DNA of 19,614 nucleotides, from positions 1-19,614 of the forward strand of contig CAJXBY010000034.1 of the NCBI GenBank assembly GCA_913051905.1. The letters are read 5' to 3'. This DNA comes from an uncultured Gammaproteobacteria bacterium. GTDB lineage: Bacteria > Pseudomonadota > Gammaproteobacteria > Arenicellales > UBA868. Shown here in pieces: positions 1 to 7,730 of the stretch. The notes under the pieces are model-generated. The model was not told the DNA's origin, did no database searches, and was given only the letters and a program-made list of their open reading frames with translations. The first letter of the stretch is position 1, and each line of letters opens with the position of its first letter. A program made the translations under genes and the position numbers.

Positions 1-525
1 ACCAGCGGCTGTGGTCAGGGGACGGTATTCAGCTGCACGCTGGACAAACTCTATGGCGTGCGCCTGCCCAGGGTTCAGATTCGTCAGTCCACGATCTATG
101 CCTTGCTTAAAGCCATCAACAACTACAACGAAATCTACCGCGCTGCCGGCGCTGTCCATGGATGCGCGTTATGTGAAGGGTCTGAAATCCTCTACTTTGT
201 CGAGGACGTCGGCCGTCACAATGCGACCGACACGATTGCTGGTGAGATGTGGCTGGAAAGCATCCAGGGTAATGACAAGTATTTCTACACCACCGGGCGC
301 CTGACTTCGGAGATCGTAATGAAAACGGCCCACATGGGCATCCCCGTCCTGATTTCGCGCTCCGGTATCACCTATATGGGTATGGAACTCGCACAGGACC
401 TGGGTGTAACCCTGATCGCCCGCGCCAAAGGCCGTCACTTCCTCGTCTATAACGGTGATGACACAGTAACTTACGACGAGATGCCCGAGCGCAGGGTACC
501 CGTTGGCAGCCAGGCCGGCGAATGA
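1..525 (+). CDS. fdhD: FdhD, formate dehydrogenase accessory sulfurtransferase (3' part)
   Basis: The gene is cut by the left window edge. The reading frame is open from base 1 and ends at TGA 523-525, giving 174 visible residues; the N-terminal part, roughly 100 residues by comparison with the family, lies outside. FdhD is a cytoplasmic sulfurtransferase. It passes sulfur from the cysteine desulfurase IscS to the molybdenum (bis-MGD) cofactor, which makes formate dehydrogenase active. Visible family motifs are TSGCGQG at the start of the fragment, a CxxC pair in HGCALC (visible residues 55 and 58; codons 163-165 and 172-174) matching the catalytic cysteine loop, then VEDVGRHNATD, TGRLTSEIV and a C-terminal LIARAKG segment. 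The gene converges on the ABC ATPase gene with only 3 bases between stop codons, so no separate terminator fits there. Family assignment is secure; the formate dehydrogenase it serves is not in the window. Confidence 0.95.
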   Translation, partial: TSGCGQGTVFSCTLDKLYGVRLPRVQIRQSTIYALLKAINNYNEIYRAAGAVHGCALCEGSEILYFVEDVGRHNATDTIAGEMWLESIQGNDKYFYTTGRLTSEIVMKTAHMGIPVLISRSGITYMGMELAQDLGVTLIARAKGRHFLVYNGDDTVTYDEMPERRVPVGSQAGE

Positions 526-528
526 TTG

Positions 529-1323
529 TCAGCCGGGAACGGCCTGATACCAGCCTTCCGATTCAAGCAGACGGACAGGGGTACCGAAAAGAACACTCAA
601 CGAGTCACTGGTCAGAACCCGGGACTTGTCACCGTCTGCCGTGATCCTACCATTGTCGAACAGGATTACCCGTTGGATTTCCGGGGGAATCTCATGAATA
701 TGGTGGGTCACCAGGACCACAGTGCGTCCCTCCAGTATAAGCCTGCGTAGCGTCTGCAGGTAATGGAAAGTTGCTGCCAGATCTAGACCTCCGGTGGGTT
801 CATCCAACAGCAGGCTGCCGGGCTGGTTGACGAGTGCACGTCCGAGGAGCAGCCGTCGCTGCTGGCCAGTTGATAGCGTCTCGAACCTGCGTTCCGCGAG
901 ATGCTCGATATCGAGCACACGCAGGATTTCCCGGGAGCGTTCTACCTCACCATCCGAGTACACCTGATGACCCCAGACACCGAGAGATGCGTGAAACCCT
1001 GACAGCACCACCTCAATTCCGCTCGCCCGGCCAGCATAATCCTGCTGCAGGTCGGTTGAAACAATCCCCAGCTGGGTACGCAGAGACCACACATCGCCAC
1101 GCTCCCCGCCGAGAATCCGAACCACGGTGGAATCACGCTGGACCGGATAGAGATCGCGCATCAGGAGCTTGAGCAGTGTGGTTTTTCCGGCGCCGTTAGG
1201 ACCGAGAATGGCCGTGCTGCAGCCCTGTTCAAGGGTCAGCTCCAGGTGATCAAAGACCTTGGTATTCCCGCGATACACAGTGGCATCACGGATCTCTATT
1301 AGTGGCGGATCGGCCCCGGCCAT
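529..1323 (-). CDS. Soluble ABC transporter ATP-binding protein (ModF/YlmA-like)
   Basis: A 264-residue ABC ATPase with a complete nucleotide-binding domain: Walker A GPNGAGKT at 41-48, a Q-loop near STDLQQD at 89-95, signature LSTGQQRR at 150-157, Walker B LLLDEP at 171-176, D-loop GGLD, and the H-loop in VTHHIHEIPPEI at about 205-216. There is no membrane segment and no permease or binding-protein gene beside it. The histidine-rich switch segment and single-domain layout resemble YlmA/ModF-like ATPases, whose substrates are mostly unknown. Start ATG 1323-1321 has a GGGGA stretch just upstream. It lies 39 bases after the DUF6494-like gene on the same strand, so the two may be co-transcribed. 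fdhD next door suggests a molybdenum link, but that is only a guess from proximity. The ATPase call is sure; the substrate is unknown. Confidence 0.9.
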   Translation of the reverse strand: MAGADPPLIEIRDATVYRGNTKVFDHLELTLEQGCSTAILGPNGAGKTTLLKLLMRDLYPVQRDSTVVRILGGERGDVWSLRTQLGIVSTDLQQDYAGRASGIEVVLSGFHASLGVWGHQVYSDGEVERSREILRVLDIEHLAERRFETLSTGQQRRLLLGRALVNQPGSLLLDEPTGGLDLAATFHYLQTLRRLILEGRTVVLVTHHIHEIPPEIQRVILFDNGRITADGDKSRVLTSDSLSVLFGTPVRLLESEGWYQAVPG

Positions 1324-1362
1324 CGTTCCCCAAGCGTCTTTCGGCGCTTTGCCAGAGACAGC

Positions 1363-1569
1363 TTAAACCAGCCGTATCTCGTCGTCGATCGTCACATCGA
1401 GCCCAACCGCCGGCACCCTGAGCACCACAGCCGCCTTCAGGGATTCGGTACCGTCGATGGACTCAGATGCGATTCCTTCGCGCACGGCGCGCTCGATCTC
1501 TCTCTGCGACTGAATGCCAACCTTCTTCAGGAATTTGCGCAACTGAATATTAAAAACATCCTCGTCCAT
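1363..1569 (-). CDS. Small DUF6494-like protein
   Basis: A 68-residue acidic protein with no signal peptide and no membrane segment. The start is set by a good ribosome binding site: GGGAGGA about 6 bases before the ATG at 1569-1567, giving an N-terminus MDEDVFNIQLRKFLKKVG. A longer open frame begins ten codons upstream but lacks such a site. The pattern of an N-terminal DVFNxxxRKFLKxVG, then SQREIE-AVREG, then a short beta-rich C-terminus with DVTIDDEIRL matches, from memory, the small uncharacterised family DUF6494. No function is known for it. It sits between the Amt-GGDEF gene upstream (121 bases) and the ABC ATPase downstream (39 bases), all on the minus strand. The gene itself is well supported; the family name is a recollection rather than a search result. 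Confidence 0.75.
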   Translation of the reverse strand: MDEDVFNIQLRKFLKKVGIQSQREIERAVREGIASESIDGTESLKAAVVLRVPAVGLDVTIDDEIRLV

Positions 1570-1690
1570 CGATCGTCCTCCCGTGAAGCCATGCGTCAAG
1601 CTTAACCTAACTGTTTACCCGACATCTACCGATAGGTCTGGGGAATTTCAGTCATTACAAAAATTAGATCCCATTGCACCATTGCGTCAA

Positions 1691-3556
1691 TCATGCAAAC
1701 CGCACACAGTTCCGGCCGCCGGCCTTGGCTGAATATAAGGCATCATCAGCCCGCTGCAGGGCATCACCTGCCGTTTCGCCAGAACGGTATTCCGTGGCAC
1801 CAATGCTTATGGTCAAGTGAATCGTTCCTTCATCAACCTCGAGTGGGCTGTCTTGAAGAGACTCTCGTACGTGTTCCATCAATGACTCTATTCCGGTTTT
1901 GCTTTCGTCGACCACTTGCCGGCCTCGAACCAGGAAAACCACGAACTCTTCTCCCCCAAATCGCCCCAGAACCGCCTCATCACCAATTTGGTCTGAAATA
2001 TTTTGTACAACGTGCTGAATAGCTGCATCACCTGCCGCATGTCCATACGTGTCGTTCACCCGCTTGAACAGGTCAATATCCAGCATCGCGAGACCGCAGC
2101 GACTATCGCCGTCAAGCGCAGTGATGGCTTGCTGGAAAGTTTCGAACCACGTGCGCCGGTTGAGACAACCAGTCAGCGGATCATGTTGCGCAAGCCAAGT
2201 GGTCCTTTCCAGAGCAGCGTCTTTTTCGCGTTCCTCAAGGTTTACCCGATCGAGTACCGCGTTGTAGAAGGTCGCGATGTGGTGCGCTTCCGTCTGGGTA
2301 TCAACAGCGACTTGGTGCTTGAACTGCCCACTCGAAGCCTGATAACTCATCTGCCTGATCAGGTCGAGTGTAGCGGTACGGGCATCATGTTCAACAATAT
2401 TTAGACCGACAATCTCAGCCTGTCGACTGACCCTATACTTCACGAATTTCCCGGAAAGATAAAAGAAAAGCATAGATAAAGGAAAGACGTAAATGGCCAC
2501 TGATGCGGCACCAAGAGCCTGTACGCCAAAAAACCCAAGCTGCGTCATCCCCGTGGGTGGAGTTACGAACACCGAAACCGCGAGCGTTCCCCACACACCG
2601 GCGCCTAGATGAACTGGAATAGCTCCGACCGCGTCGTCGATTTTCATCCTTTCCAGAGAAAGCCCGACGTACACGACAACAATACCGCCGATAAAGCCGG
2701 TAACCGCTGCCTGCCAAGGCATGACAGCATCACAACCGGCAGTGATCGCGACCAGACCGCCCAAACTACCGTTCAGAATATCCAGCGCTTTTGGTTTTCC
2801 AAAACGGATTCGGGTCAGTAGTAAACTGGCTACAATTCCGAACACGCCGCCGACAATCGTATTAGTAACAATCAGGGGAACTGTGTCACTGGCCTTCAGC
2901 GTGCTACCACCATTGAACCCTAACCAGCCGATCCACAACAAGAATACACCCAGCGAAGAAAGTGTGAGACTGCCGGGTTCGATCGGTCCACTCCCCGAAC
3001 CAAATCGGCCAATCCGTGGTCCAAGATGAAGTACTGCAGCCAGGGCGACCCAGCCACCCACAGAGTGAACAACGGTCGAACCAGCGAAATCCCGAAACCC
3101 CAGTCTGGAGAGCCAACCACCGTTGTCAGCGGTTGCAAGAAGACCGCCCCATACCCAATGACCTACCACCGGATAGACCAATAGCACCATGAAGATCGCC
3201 ACAAAGCAATAACCGTAGAAGGACATTCGTTCTGCCACAGCGCCTGACAGGATAGTGGTGGCTGTGGCACAGAACATCGCCTGGAATATAAATACCAGGT
3301 AAATGTGTGGTGAAGCGATGTCTAGGAGCGAAAATGGTTCACCATACCAACCCAGTACTGATGGGCCAAACATCACGCTGAAACCGATCAGCCCAAATCC
3401 AACCACGCTAATCGCAAAATCGACTGTGTTCTTGATGACAACATTAATTGTGTTTTTTGCTCTTATCAGGCCAGCCTCAAGGCAGCTGAAACCAGCCTGC
3501 ATAAACAATACCAGGCAGGAACAAAAAAGCACCCAGACCATATCGATTTGTTCCAT
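1691..3556 (-). CDS. Ammonium transporter (Amt) fused to a GGDEF diguanylate cyclase domain
   Basis: The 621-residue protein has two parts. Residues 1-390 are a complete Amt/Mep channel domain with about 11 membrane segments. Recognisable AmtB-type residues are D156 in DFAGSTVVH, the pore histidines H164 and H316 (IPVHLGAG), the FQxxF segment at 91-95, HWVWGG at 133-138 and GWLGFN at 210-215. It ends with the usual cytoplasmic tail (GLNIVEHD). Residues about 391-455 form a helical, probably coiled-coil linker. Residues about 456-621 are a GGDEF domain: DPLTGCLNR, LDIDLFKRVND and the active-site motif GGEEF at 534-538. The RxxD inhibitory site is missing (GDEA at that place). The start at 3556 is chosen because GAGGGG lies 9 bases upstream and the protein then begins directly with the first membrane helix; 47 extra codons upstream are open but not Amt-like. 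Likely role: sensing or moving ammonium and making c-di-GMP in response. No glnK gene is adjacent. Confidence 0.95.
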   Translation of the reverse strand: MEQIDMVWVLFCSCLVLFMQAGFSCLEAGLIRAKNTINVVIKNTVDFAISVVGFGLIGFSVMFGPSVLGWYGEPFSLLDIASPHIYLVFIFQAMFCATATTILSGAVAERMSFYGYCFVAIFMVLLVYPVVGHWVWGGLLATADNGGWLSRLGFRDFAGSTVVHSVGGWVALAAVLHLGPRIGRFGSGSGPIEPGSLTLSSLGVFLLWIGWLGFNGGSTLKASDTVPLIVTNTIVGGVFGIVASLLLTRIRFGKPKALDILNGSLGGLVAITAGCDAVMPWQAAVTGFIGGIVVVYVGLSLERMKIDDAVGAIPVHLGAGVWGTLAVSVFVTPPTGMTQLGFFGVQALGAASVAIYVFPLSMLFFYLSGKFVKYRVSRQAEIVGLNIVEHDARTATLDLIRQMSYQASSGQFKHQVAVDTQTEAHHIATFYNAVLDRVNLEEREKDAALERTTWLAQHDPLTGCLNRRTWFETFQQAITALDGDSRCGLAMLDIDLFKRVNDTYGHAAGDAAIQHVVQNISDQIGDEAVLGRFGGEEFVVFLVRGRQVVDESKTGIESLMEHVRESLQDSPLEVDEGTIHLTISIGATEYRSGETAGDALQRADDALYSAKAGGRNCVRFA

Positions 3557-3684
3557 TATCAATGGCCCCTCGAAGCCTTCATTACGCCTCATACGGTCAG
3601 TGGCACCGGCCAGCCCTAGCCTATCCCGGCGCCAAGCCGACCCGAGTTTATTGCCCCGGCATTCGGAATCTCGAGTACAACACA

Positions 3685-3713
3685 GGATTAAACACACTGT
3701 ACCGTCTTTTCAA
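3685..3713 (-). promoter_or_regulatory. Weak sigma70-like promoter candidate for the Amt-GGDEF gene
   Basis: Read on the minus strand, TTGAAA (3713-3708) and TAATCC (3690-3685) are separated by 17 bases. The -10 match is poor, and transcription from here would leave a leader of about 120 bases. No NtrC/sigma54 -24/-12 element (TGGCAC-N5-TTGC) was found in this orientation, although amt genes are often sigma54-dependent. The rest of the 284-base divergent spacer 3557-3840 holds no clear site for the plus-strand oxidoreductase gene. Confidence 0.2.
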
Positions 3714-3840
3714 CAACCCAGTGAACTTCACCAGGCAGCCCGCGCTGGACTTTCTATCCGGTTATAGTCTGACATGATTTCACTTTCGGCGACTCTATGA
3801 CGATCCTTGATGCCCCGATGAATGAGGTCTCACAGTTGGC

Positions 3841-4872
3841 ATGAAAAGCGCCACACTGGCCCTTATCGGCTGTGGAGTCATCGGCAGACGGCACCTTAAA
3901 GCCATAGCGGCAACCCCCGAGGCCCGGCTGGTAGCCATCGTTGATCCCGTACCGGAGGTCGAGAAGATTGCCCGCGACATGGGCGCGGCGTTTTTCACAT
4001 CAGCAGAAGACCTGTTCCGTGCACAACAGCCCCAGGGTGTGATCGTGGGCACACCGACCGACCACCACCTGCGGCCGGTTCTGGCGGCACTCGAGGCGGG
4101 TGCACAGGTGATGGTAGAGAAACCGATAGCGGCGACCATGGCTGAGGCACGCTCAATCCTGTGTGCTGCGGAGAAAGCCTCCCGGCATGTGCTGGTTGGT
4201 CACCACCGCCGCTACTACTCAGTCACGCAGAAAGCCCGACAGCTCGTGCGTGACGGTGTTCTGGGCCAACTGGTCGGCGTCAGCGGTCAATGGACGACCC
4301 GCAAAGCGGATGCGTACTTTGCACCGACCTGGCGCCAGCAGCGCGCTTCCGGCCCGGTACTCATCAACCTTATCCATGAAATCGACACGCTGCGTTATAT
4401 CTGTGGCGAGATCTCCTCTATTTCAGCCCGGGTCCAGCGCGGAATCCGCGATCACCCAAAGGAGGAAACAGCCGCAGTACTGATCACTTTCCAATCAGGG
4501 GCGCTGGGGACATTCCTGCTCTCCGATGTGACACCATCACCGTGGACCTGGGAACAGGCAACGGGCGAAAACCCGAACTTTCCGTCATCAGGACAAAATG
4601 TATACCGTTTCGTCGGCTCGGACAGGGCATTGGATTTCCCGAACCTGACACTCTGGAATCCGGATGGAAAAGCCGATTGGAACCATCCGCTGCGACCGGA
4701 GTCCTTGCCCATTGAACTGGATGATGCTTTCCAAGCCCAGTGCCGACATCTGTGTGCAGTGATACAGGACGAAGAGGACCCACGGGTCACTGCCGCTGAT
4801 GCCGCCCGTACCCTGGCGGCCACTCTGGCTGTCTTCGATTCAGAAAAGACCGGAAAGCAGGTCAATCTGTAA
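3841..4872 (+). CDS. Gfo/Idh/MocA family NAD(P)-dependent oxidoreductase
   Basis: A 343-residue cytoplasmic protein with the normal length of the family. The N-terminal Rossmann fold begins at once with a GCGVIGRRH nucleotide-binding loop (10-18), then VDP at 34-36, GTPTDHH at 70-76 and the EKPIA motif at 93-97, whose lysine (K94) is the usual catalytic/cofactor residue. The C-terminal Gfo/Idh domain has GHHRRYY (120-126) and an H179-x-x-D182 pair in LIHEIDTLRYICG, as in inositol and sugar dehydrogenases. Start ATG 3841 is the only ATG after an in-frame stop at 3823-3825; the ribosome binding site is weak. Members oxidise or reduce sugars, inositols and related polyols, but the substrate cannot be read from sequence. 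The gene faces an MFS permease (convergent, 83 bases apart); the pair could handle one substrate, but this is inference. Confidence 0.93.
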   Translation: MKSATLALIGCGVIGRRHLKAIAATPEARLVAIVDPVPEVEKIARDMGAAFFTSAEDLFRAQQPQGVIVGTPTDHHLRPVLAALEAGAQVMVEKPIAATMAEARSILCAAEKASRHVLVGHHRRYYSVTQKARQLVRDGVLGQLVGVSGQWTTRKADAYFAPTWRQQRASGPVLINLIHEIDTLRYICGEISSISARVQRGIRDHPKEETAAVLITFQSGALGTFLLSDVTPSPWTWEQATGENPNFPSSGQNVYRFVGSDRALDFPNLTLWNPDGKADWNHPLRPESLPIELDDAFQAQCRHLCAVIQDEEDPRVTAADAARTLAATLAVFDSEKTGKQVNL

Positions 4873-4934
4873 TCGGCAACCTCGTCTGGGCAACGGTATA
4901 GAAATCGCCCTTTACTGAGCTTACCGCCGACCAC

Positions 4935-4949
4935 TGCCGGCGTCCGGCA
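4935..4949. repeat. Short inverted repeat between convergent genes
   Basis: TGCCGG-CGT-CCGGCA forms a perfect 6-bp stem with a 3-base loop in the 83-base gap between two converging genes. Neither side carries a run of T, so a Rho-independent terminator is not well supported. A Rho-dependent or purely structural role is possible. Confidence 0.35.
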
Positions 4950-4955
4950 AAGAGA

Positions 4956-6164
4956 TTATTGGCCATGGCCGGCTCTGGCGATGACGAGCAGCAGGCAACC
5001 GGCCGTGAGCGTTCCGGCGGCAATCAAGTAGAAGGCAACGTCGTAACCCCCGCTATATTCAACCACCGCACCGAACACCGGAGGACCACTGACGATCCCA
5101 AAGAAAAGAAAGAACTGGGCGCCGCCCACCACCTCACCCACTTTATCTTCAGGTGCAAGCCGGGTGAATTCCGACATCAGCAGGCCCAGCACTCCATTTG
5201 TACTGGCGCCCAGCAGAATGGCAATCAGCGCGGTGAGCCAGAACGGCCAGCCGGGGCTGAACACGCTAATGGCCAGAATACTGCACGCCATCACTACACC
5301 CAGAATGCCCAGCAAGACCCAACTGCTGAGTAAGCGCCCGGCGATGGCGCCCCAGATTATGCGCGCCGGAATGGCTGAGCCGTGAATGATCGCGAAAACG
5401 GCACCGGCGAATTCGGCTGACAGGCCATTGGCTTCGACCAGGTAAATCACCACGAAAGTCAGAACTGACATCTGCGCGAAGGTATAGAAATAGCCCGCGA
5501 CGGCAAGCAGCACGAGCCGCTTACCCGTCAGAATGAGACGCAGTGCGGTCAGGATGCCGCTGAGTCTGATGCGGAACTCCGGATCCCGGTCATCATCCAG
5601 ACCGTCGCGAATAAACTGAAGGCACAAAAGCGTAACCAGCGGTATCAGACTGATTACGGCGACAGCTGCCCGCCAGTCATAGAGCAGCATCAGCGGCGGC
5701 AGCAGCAGTCCGGCCAGCATGCCACCGAGCGGTGTTCCGGTCTGCTTGACCGAAAAAACGAAAGGCTGCCATTGCGGCGGGGTATGCCTGGCCAGAATCC
5801 TCGAACCGGCCGGATTGAGCGGCCCCGTGCCGAGGCCCAGCAGAAGCGCTGCCCCGATGGCCAGCGGCCAGAAAGGAAAAATGCTGGCGAGCACAAGCCC
5901 AAGCACACCGGCCAGCAAGGCCGCCTGGCAGGTCCGAATCACGCCGTATCGGGCAAGAACGCTGCCAGTACCCAGGCCAGACACCATGCCGGTGGCATAT
6001 ATGACAGCCGTGTAGATGCCTATACTTGTTGACTTGACGCCAAGATCAGCAGCAGCCTGTACCGCCACAACAGCACCGGCATAACAGCACATCGTGCCGA
6101 AGGACTGAATCGCCAGCATCGCAGGCAGTGCAATGCTGATTTTTCTTTCAAACAGTGTGTGCAT
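4956..6164 (-). CDS. MFS permease, substrate unknown
   Basis: A 402-residue integral membrane protein with about 12 hydrophobic segments in two groups of six, joined by a charged cytoplasmic loop (RDGLDDDRDPEFRIR) near the middle. This is the layout of the major facilitator superfamily. The first half has GPLNPAGSRI and VKQTGTPLGG segments, typical of the fourth and fifth helices of MFS_1 members that carry small metabolites or drugs. The start was set at ATG 6164-6162 (MHTLFERKISIALPAML), because the family begins shortly before helix 1. A longer open frame to 6248 adds 28 polar, proline-rich residues and has no ribosome binding site; the chosen start has only AAGGG very close to the ATG, so the exact start is uncertain. 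It is divergent from lexA and convergent with the Gfo/Idh oxidoreductase. Confidence 0.9.
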   Translation of the reverse strand: MHTLFERKISIALPAMLAIQSFGTMCCYAGAVVAVQAAADLGVKSTSIGIYTAVIYATGMVSGLGTGSVLARYGVIRTCQAALLAGVLGLVLASIFPFWPLAIGAALLLGLGTGPLNPAGSRILARHTPPQWQPFVFSVKQTGTPLGGMLAGLLLPPLMLLYDWRAAVAVISLIPLVTLLCLQFIRDGLDDDRDPEFRIRLSGILTALRLILTGKRLVLLAVAGYFYTFAQMSVLTFVVIYLVEANGLSAEFAGAVFAIIHGSAIPARIIWGAIAGRLLSSWVLLGILGVVMACSILAISVFSPGWPFWLTALIAILLGASTNGVLGLLMSEFTRLAPEDKVGEVVGGAQFFLFFGIVSGPPVFGAVVEYSGGYDVAFYLIAAGTLTAGCLLLVIARAGHGQ

Positions 6165-6319
6165 AACCCTTGAGCAGCCTGGCCCTGGCTGATGAAACGG
6201 GTGGCAGGGTACTAACCGGTAATGTAACCGGGCGCGCATTGCGTTCATACAGCATCAGGGTATTGAATCGATGTGAGTCGGTGGCCTTGACTGGTGCAGC
6301 AGTGCCTTTGGGCAAAAAC

Positions 6320-6357
6320 TGGACAGCTGTTTTTATATACTGTATATATTAACAGTA
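6320..6357 (+). promoter_or_regulatory. lexA promoter with LexA (SOS) box
   Basis: A near-ideal LexA box lies at 6338-6357: TACTGT-N8-ACAGTA, with the core CTGT at 6340-6343 and ACAG at 6352-6355 and an AT-rich centre. A matching sigma70 promoter is TGGACA at 6320-6325 (5 of 6 consensus bases), a 17-base spacer, and TATATA at 6343-6348. The operator therefore covers the -10 element, the classic arrangement for autorepression. Just upstream is a second CTGT (6327-6330) followed by ACTG at the N8 position, at best a degenerate second half-operator. The box is 36 bases before the lexA ATG, and by position it would also control imuA and imuB. Confidence 0.93.
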
Positions 6358-6393
6358 ATTAGTATCAGCCCAGACAACAGCTAAGGACCTCCC

Positions 6394-6999
6394 ATGAACC
6401 GACCGTTGACCACCCGGCAGCTGTTGGTGCTTGAATGTATCCAGTCATTTATTCATCGTACCGGTATGCCACCTACCCGGGCCGAAATCGCGAAGCAACT
6501 GGGCTTCCGGTCGGCCAACGCGGCCGAGGACCACCTGCGTGCACTGGCGCGCAAGGGCATGATTGAGCTGCAATCCGGCACCTCCCGCGGCATACGTCTG
6601 CTGGAGCCTGCTGGAGTACCCGTGGTGGGTGAGGTGGCTGCGGGTCACCCGATTCTTGCCAGAGAACATATTGAGGACCACTATCCCCTTCCTTCAAGAC
6701 TCTTCAGACCCAAAGCCCATTACCTACTGCGTGTGCGGGGAATGAGCATGCGTGATGCCGGTATTCTCAACCGTGATCTGCTGGCAGTTCACCAAAGCCC
6801 GGAAGCGGTCAATGGCCAGATCGTGGTCGCCAGGTTGGAGGATGAAGTCACCGTCAAACAGTTCAGGCAACGGGGCAATGTGGTCACCCTGTTACCGCGC
6901 AACCCGGATTTCGAGCCCATCCGGGTGGATCTCAGAAACCAGACGCTGGTCATCGAAGGGGTCGGTGTCGGTGTCATCCGCAATGGCAAACTGCCGTGA
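6394..6999 (+). CDS. lexA: LexA, SOS repressor
   Basis: The 201-residue LexA has the usual length. The N-terminal winged helix-turn-helix (1-70) reads [12 protein letters not shown] and [26 protein letters not shown]. The self-cleavage site is A83-G84 in VAAGHP. The C-terminal S24-type peptidase domain carries the catalytic serine S118 in [10 protein letters not shown] and lysine K155 in DEVTVKQF, matching S119 and K156 of the E. coli protein. AAGGA at 6383-6387, 6 bases before the ATG, fixes the start. In the cell it represses SOS genes until RecA filaments trigger its autocleavage. Its own promoter carries a strong LexA box. Its stop overlaps the imuA start by four bases (GTGA), so lexA and imuA are probably translated together. 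Confidence 0.98.
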   Translation: MNRPLTTRQLLVLECIQSFIHRTGMPPTRAEIAKQLGFRSANAAEDHLRALARKGMIELQSGTSRGIRLLEPAGVPVVGEVAAGHPILAREHIEDHYPLPSRLFRPKAHYLLRVRGMSMRDAGILNRDLLAVHQSPEAVNGQIVVARLEDEVTVKQFRQRGNVVTLLPRNPDFEPIRVDLRNQTLVIEGVGVGVIRNGKLP

Positions 7000-7628
7000 C
7001 CCTGGCACTGTGTCTGGAACGGCCCGACATCTGGCGTGGCAACCAATCCGCTGTGACAACCGATACCGTGGTTCCCAGCGGATTTGACGAACTTGACAGC
7101 CATCTGCCTGGTGGCGGTTGGCCACTGGGTGCGCTGACTGAGATTCTGGTCGAAGATATCGCTGACAGCCCGCTATGGCTGGTGATGCCGGCACTGTGTG
7201 CCCTGCGGCAGCAAAGACACTGGCAGGTCTGGATAAAACCGCCCAATATCCCCTTTGCACCGGCACTCGTAGAAAGCGGCATAGACCTGTCGAAGATGCT
7301 CATTATCCGTCCGGGAAGATGGAAAGATATCCTGTGGGCTACAGAACAGTCCCTGGGATCGGGCAGCTGCAGTGCAGTGCTGTTCTGGCCGGAAAAACCT
7401 GACGGTACTGCCCTGCGACGGCTCCAGCTGGCAGCCGAACGCGGCCGCACATTGGGTCTTTGCTTTCGTGATCACCGGTCTGCCGGGACACACAGCACAG
7501 CTGCACTGCGCCTACTGTACCAGCCGGGCCTGAAGACCACACAGCTAAGCATCCTCAAGTGCCGTGGCGGCCGCCTGACTGAAAAACTAGAACTTGTACG
7601 CAGCAGTCACCGGGCCTGTACCGACTGA
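6996..7628 (+). CDS. imuA: ImuA, translesion-synthesis associated RecA/SulA-like protein
   Basis: A 210-residue protein beginning with GTG 6996, which overlaps the lexA stop in GTGA; this coupling decides the start. The segment at about 28-55 ([23 protein letters not shown]) is the RecA-like lead-in seen in ImuA/SulA-related proteins. It is followed by LPG-type helices and the conserved late motif [16 protein letters not shown]. Unlike RecA it shows no Walker A GKT after the lead-in, as is usual for this family, so ATP hydrolysis is unlikely. ImuA works with ImuB and usually the DnaE2 polymerase in damage-induced mutagenesis. The position between lexA and imuB, 102 bases before the chosen imuB start, supports the call. 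By position it should be induced by DNA damage through the LexA box upstream of lexA. Confidence 0.92.
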   Translation: MTLALCLERPDIWRGNQSAVTTDTVVPSGFDELDSHLPGGGWPLGALTEILVEDIADSPLWLVMPALCALRQQRHWQVWIKPPNIPFAPALVESGIDLSKMLIIRPGRWKDILWATEQSLGSGSCSAVLFWPEKPDGTALRRLQLAAERGRTLGLCFRDHRSAGTHSTAALRLLYQPGLKTTQLSILKCRGGRLTEKLELVRSSHRACTD

Positions 7629-7730
7629 CACACCAACTATCACATGAGCCGGCATACCAGTACCGCGATTACGCCCGGACTGCGGGCCCGGACCGACCCG
7701 TGTGCCGTCCGGCATCAACCCGGGCAGGCG

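Noticed and set aside
534..3556. Possible phage, integrative element or CRISPR content
   Set aside because: No integrase, transposase, direct repeat array or attachment site was seen here or elsewhere in the window; all genes have ordinary chromosomal family assignments.
3601..3616. TGGCAC at 3601, like a sigma54 -24 element
   Set aside because: The -12 part (TTGC) is missing at the required distance, and the orientation points away from the Amt gene toward the oxidoreductase.
3557..3697. N-terminal extension of the Amt-GGDEF frame by 47 codons
   Set aside because: The extra residues are polar and cysteine/arginine-rich, unlike an Amt N-terminus or a signal peptide, whereas ATG 3556 has GAGGGG upstream and starts at helix 1.
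4935..4949. Hairpin between convergent genes as a Rho-independent terminator
   Set aside because: Stem is only 6 bp and neither strand has a T-run after it; kept only as an inverted repeat.
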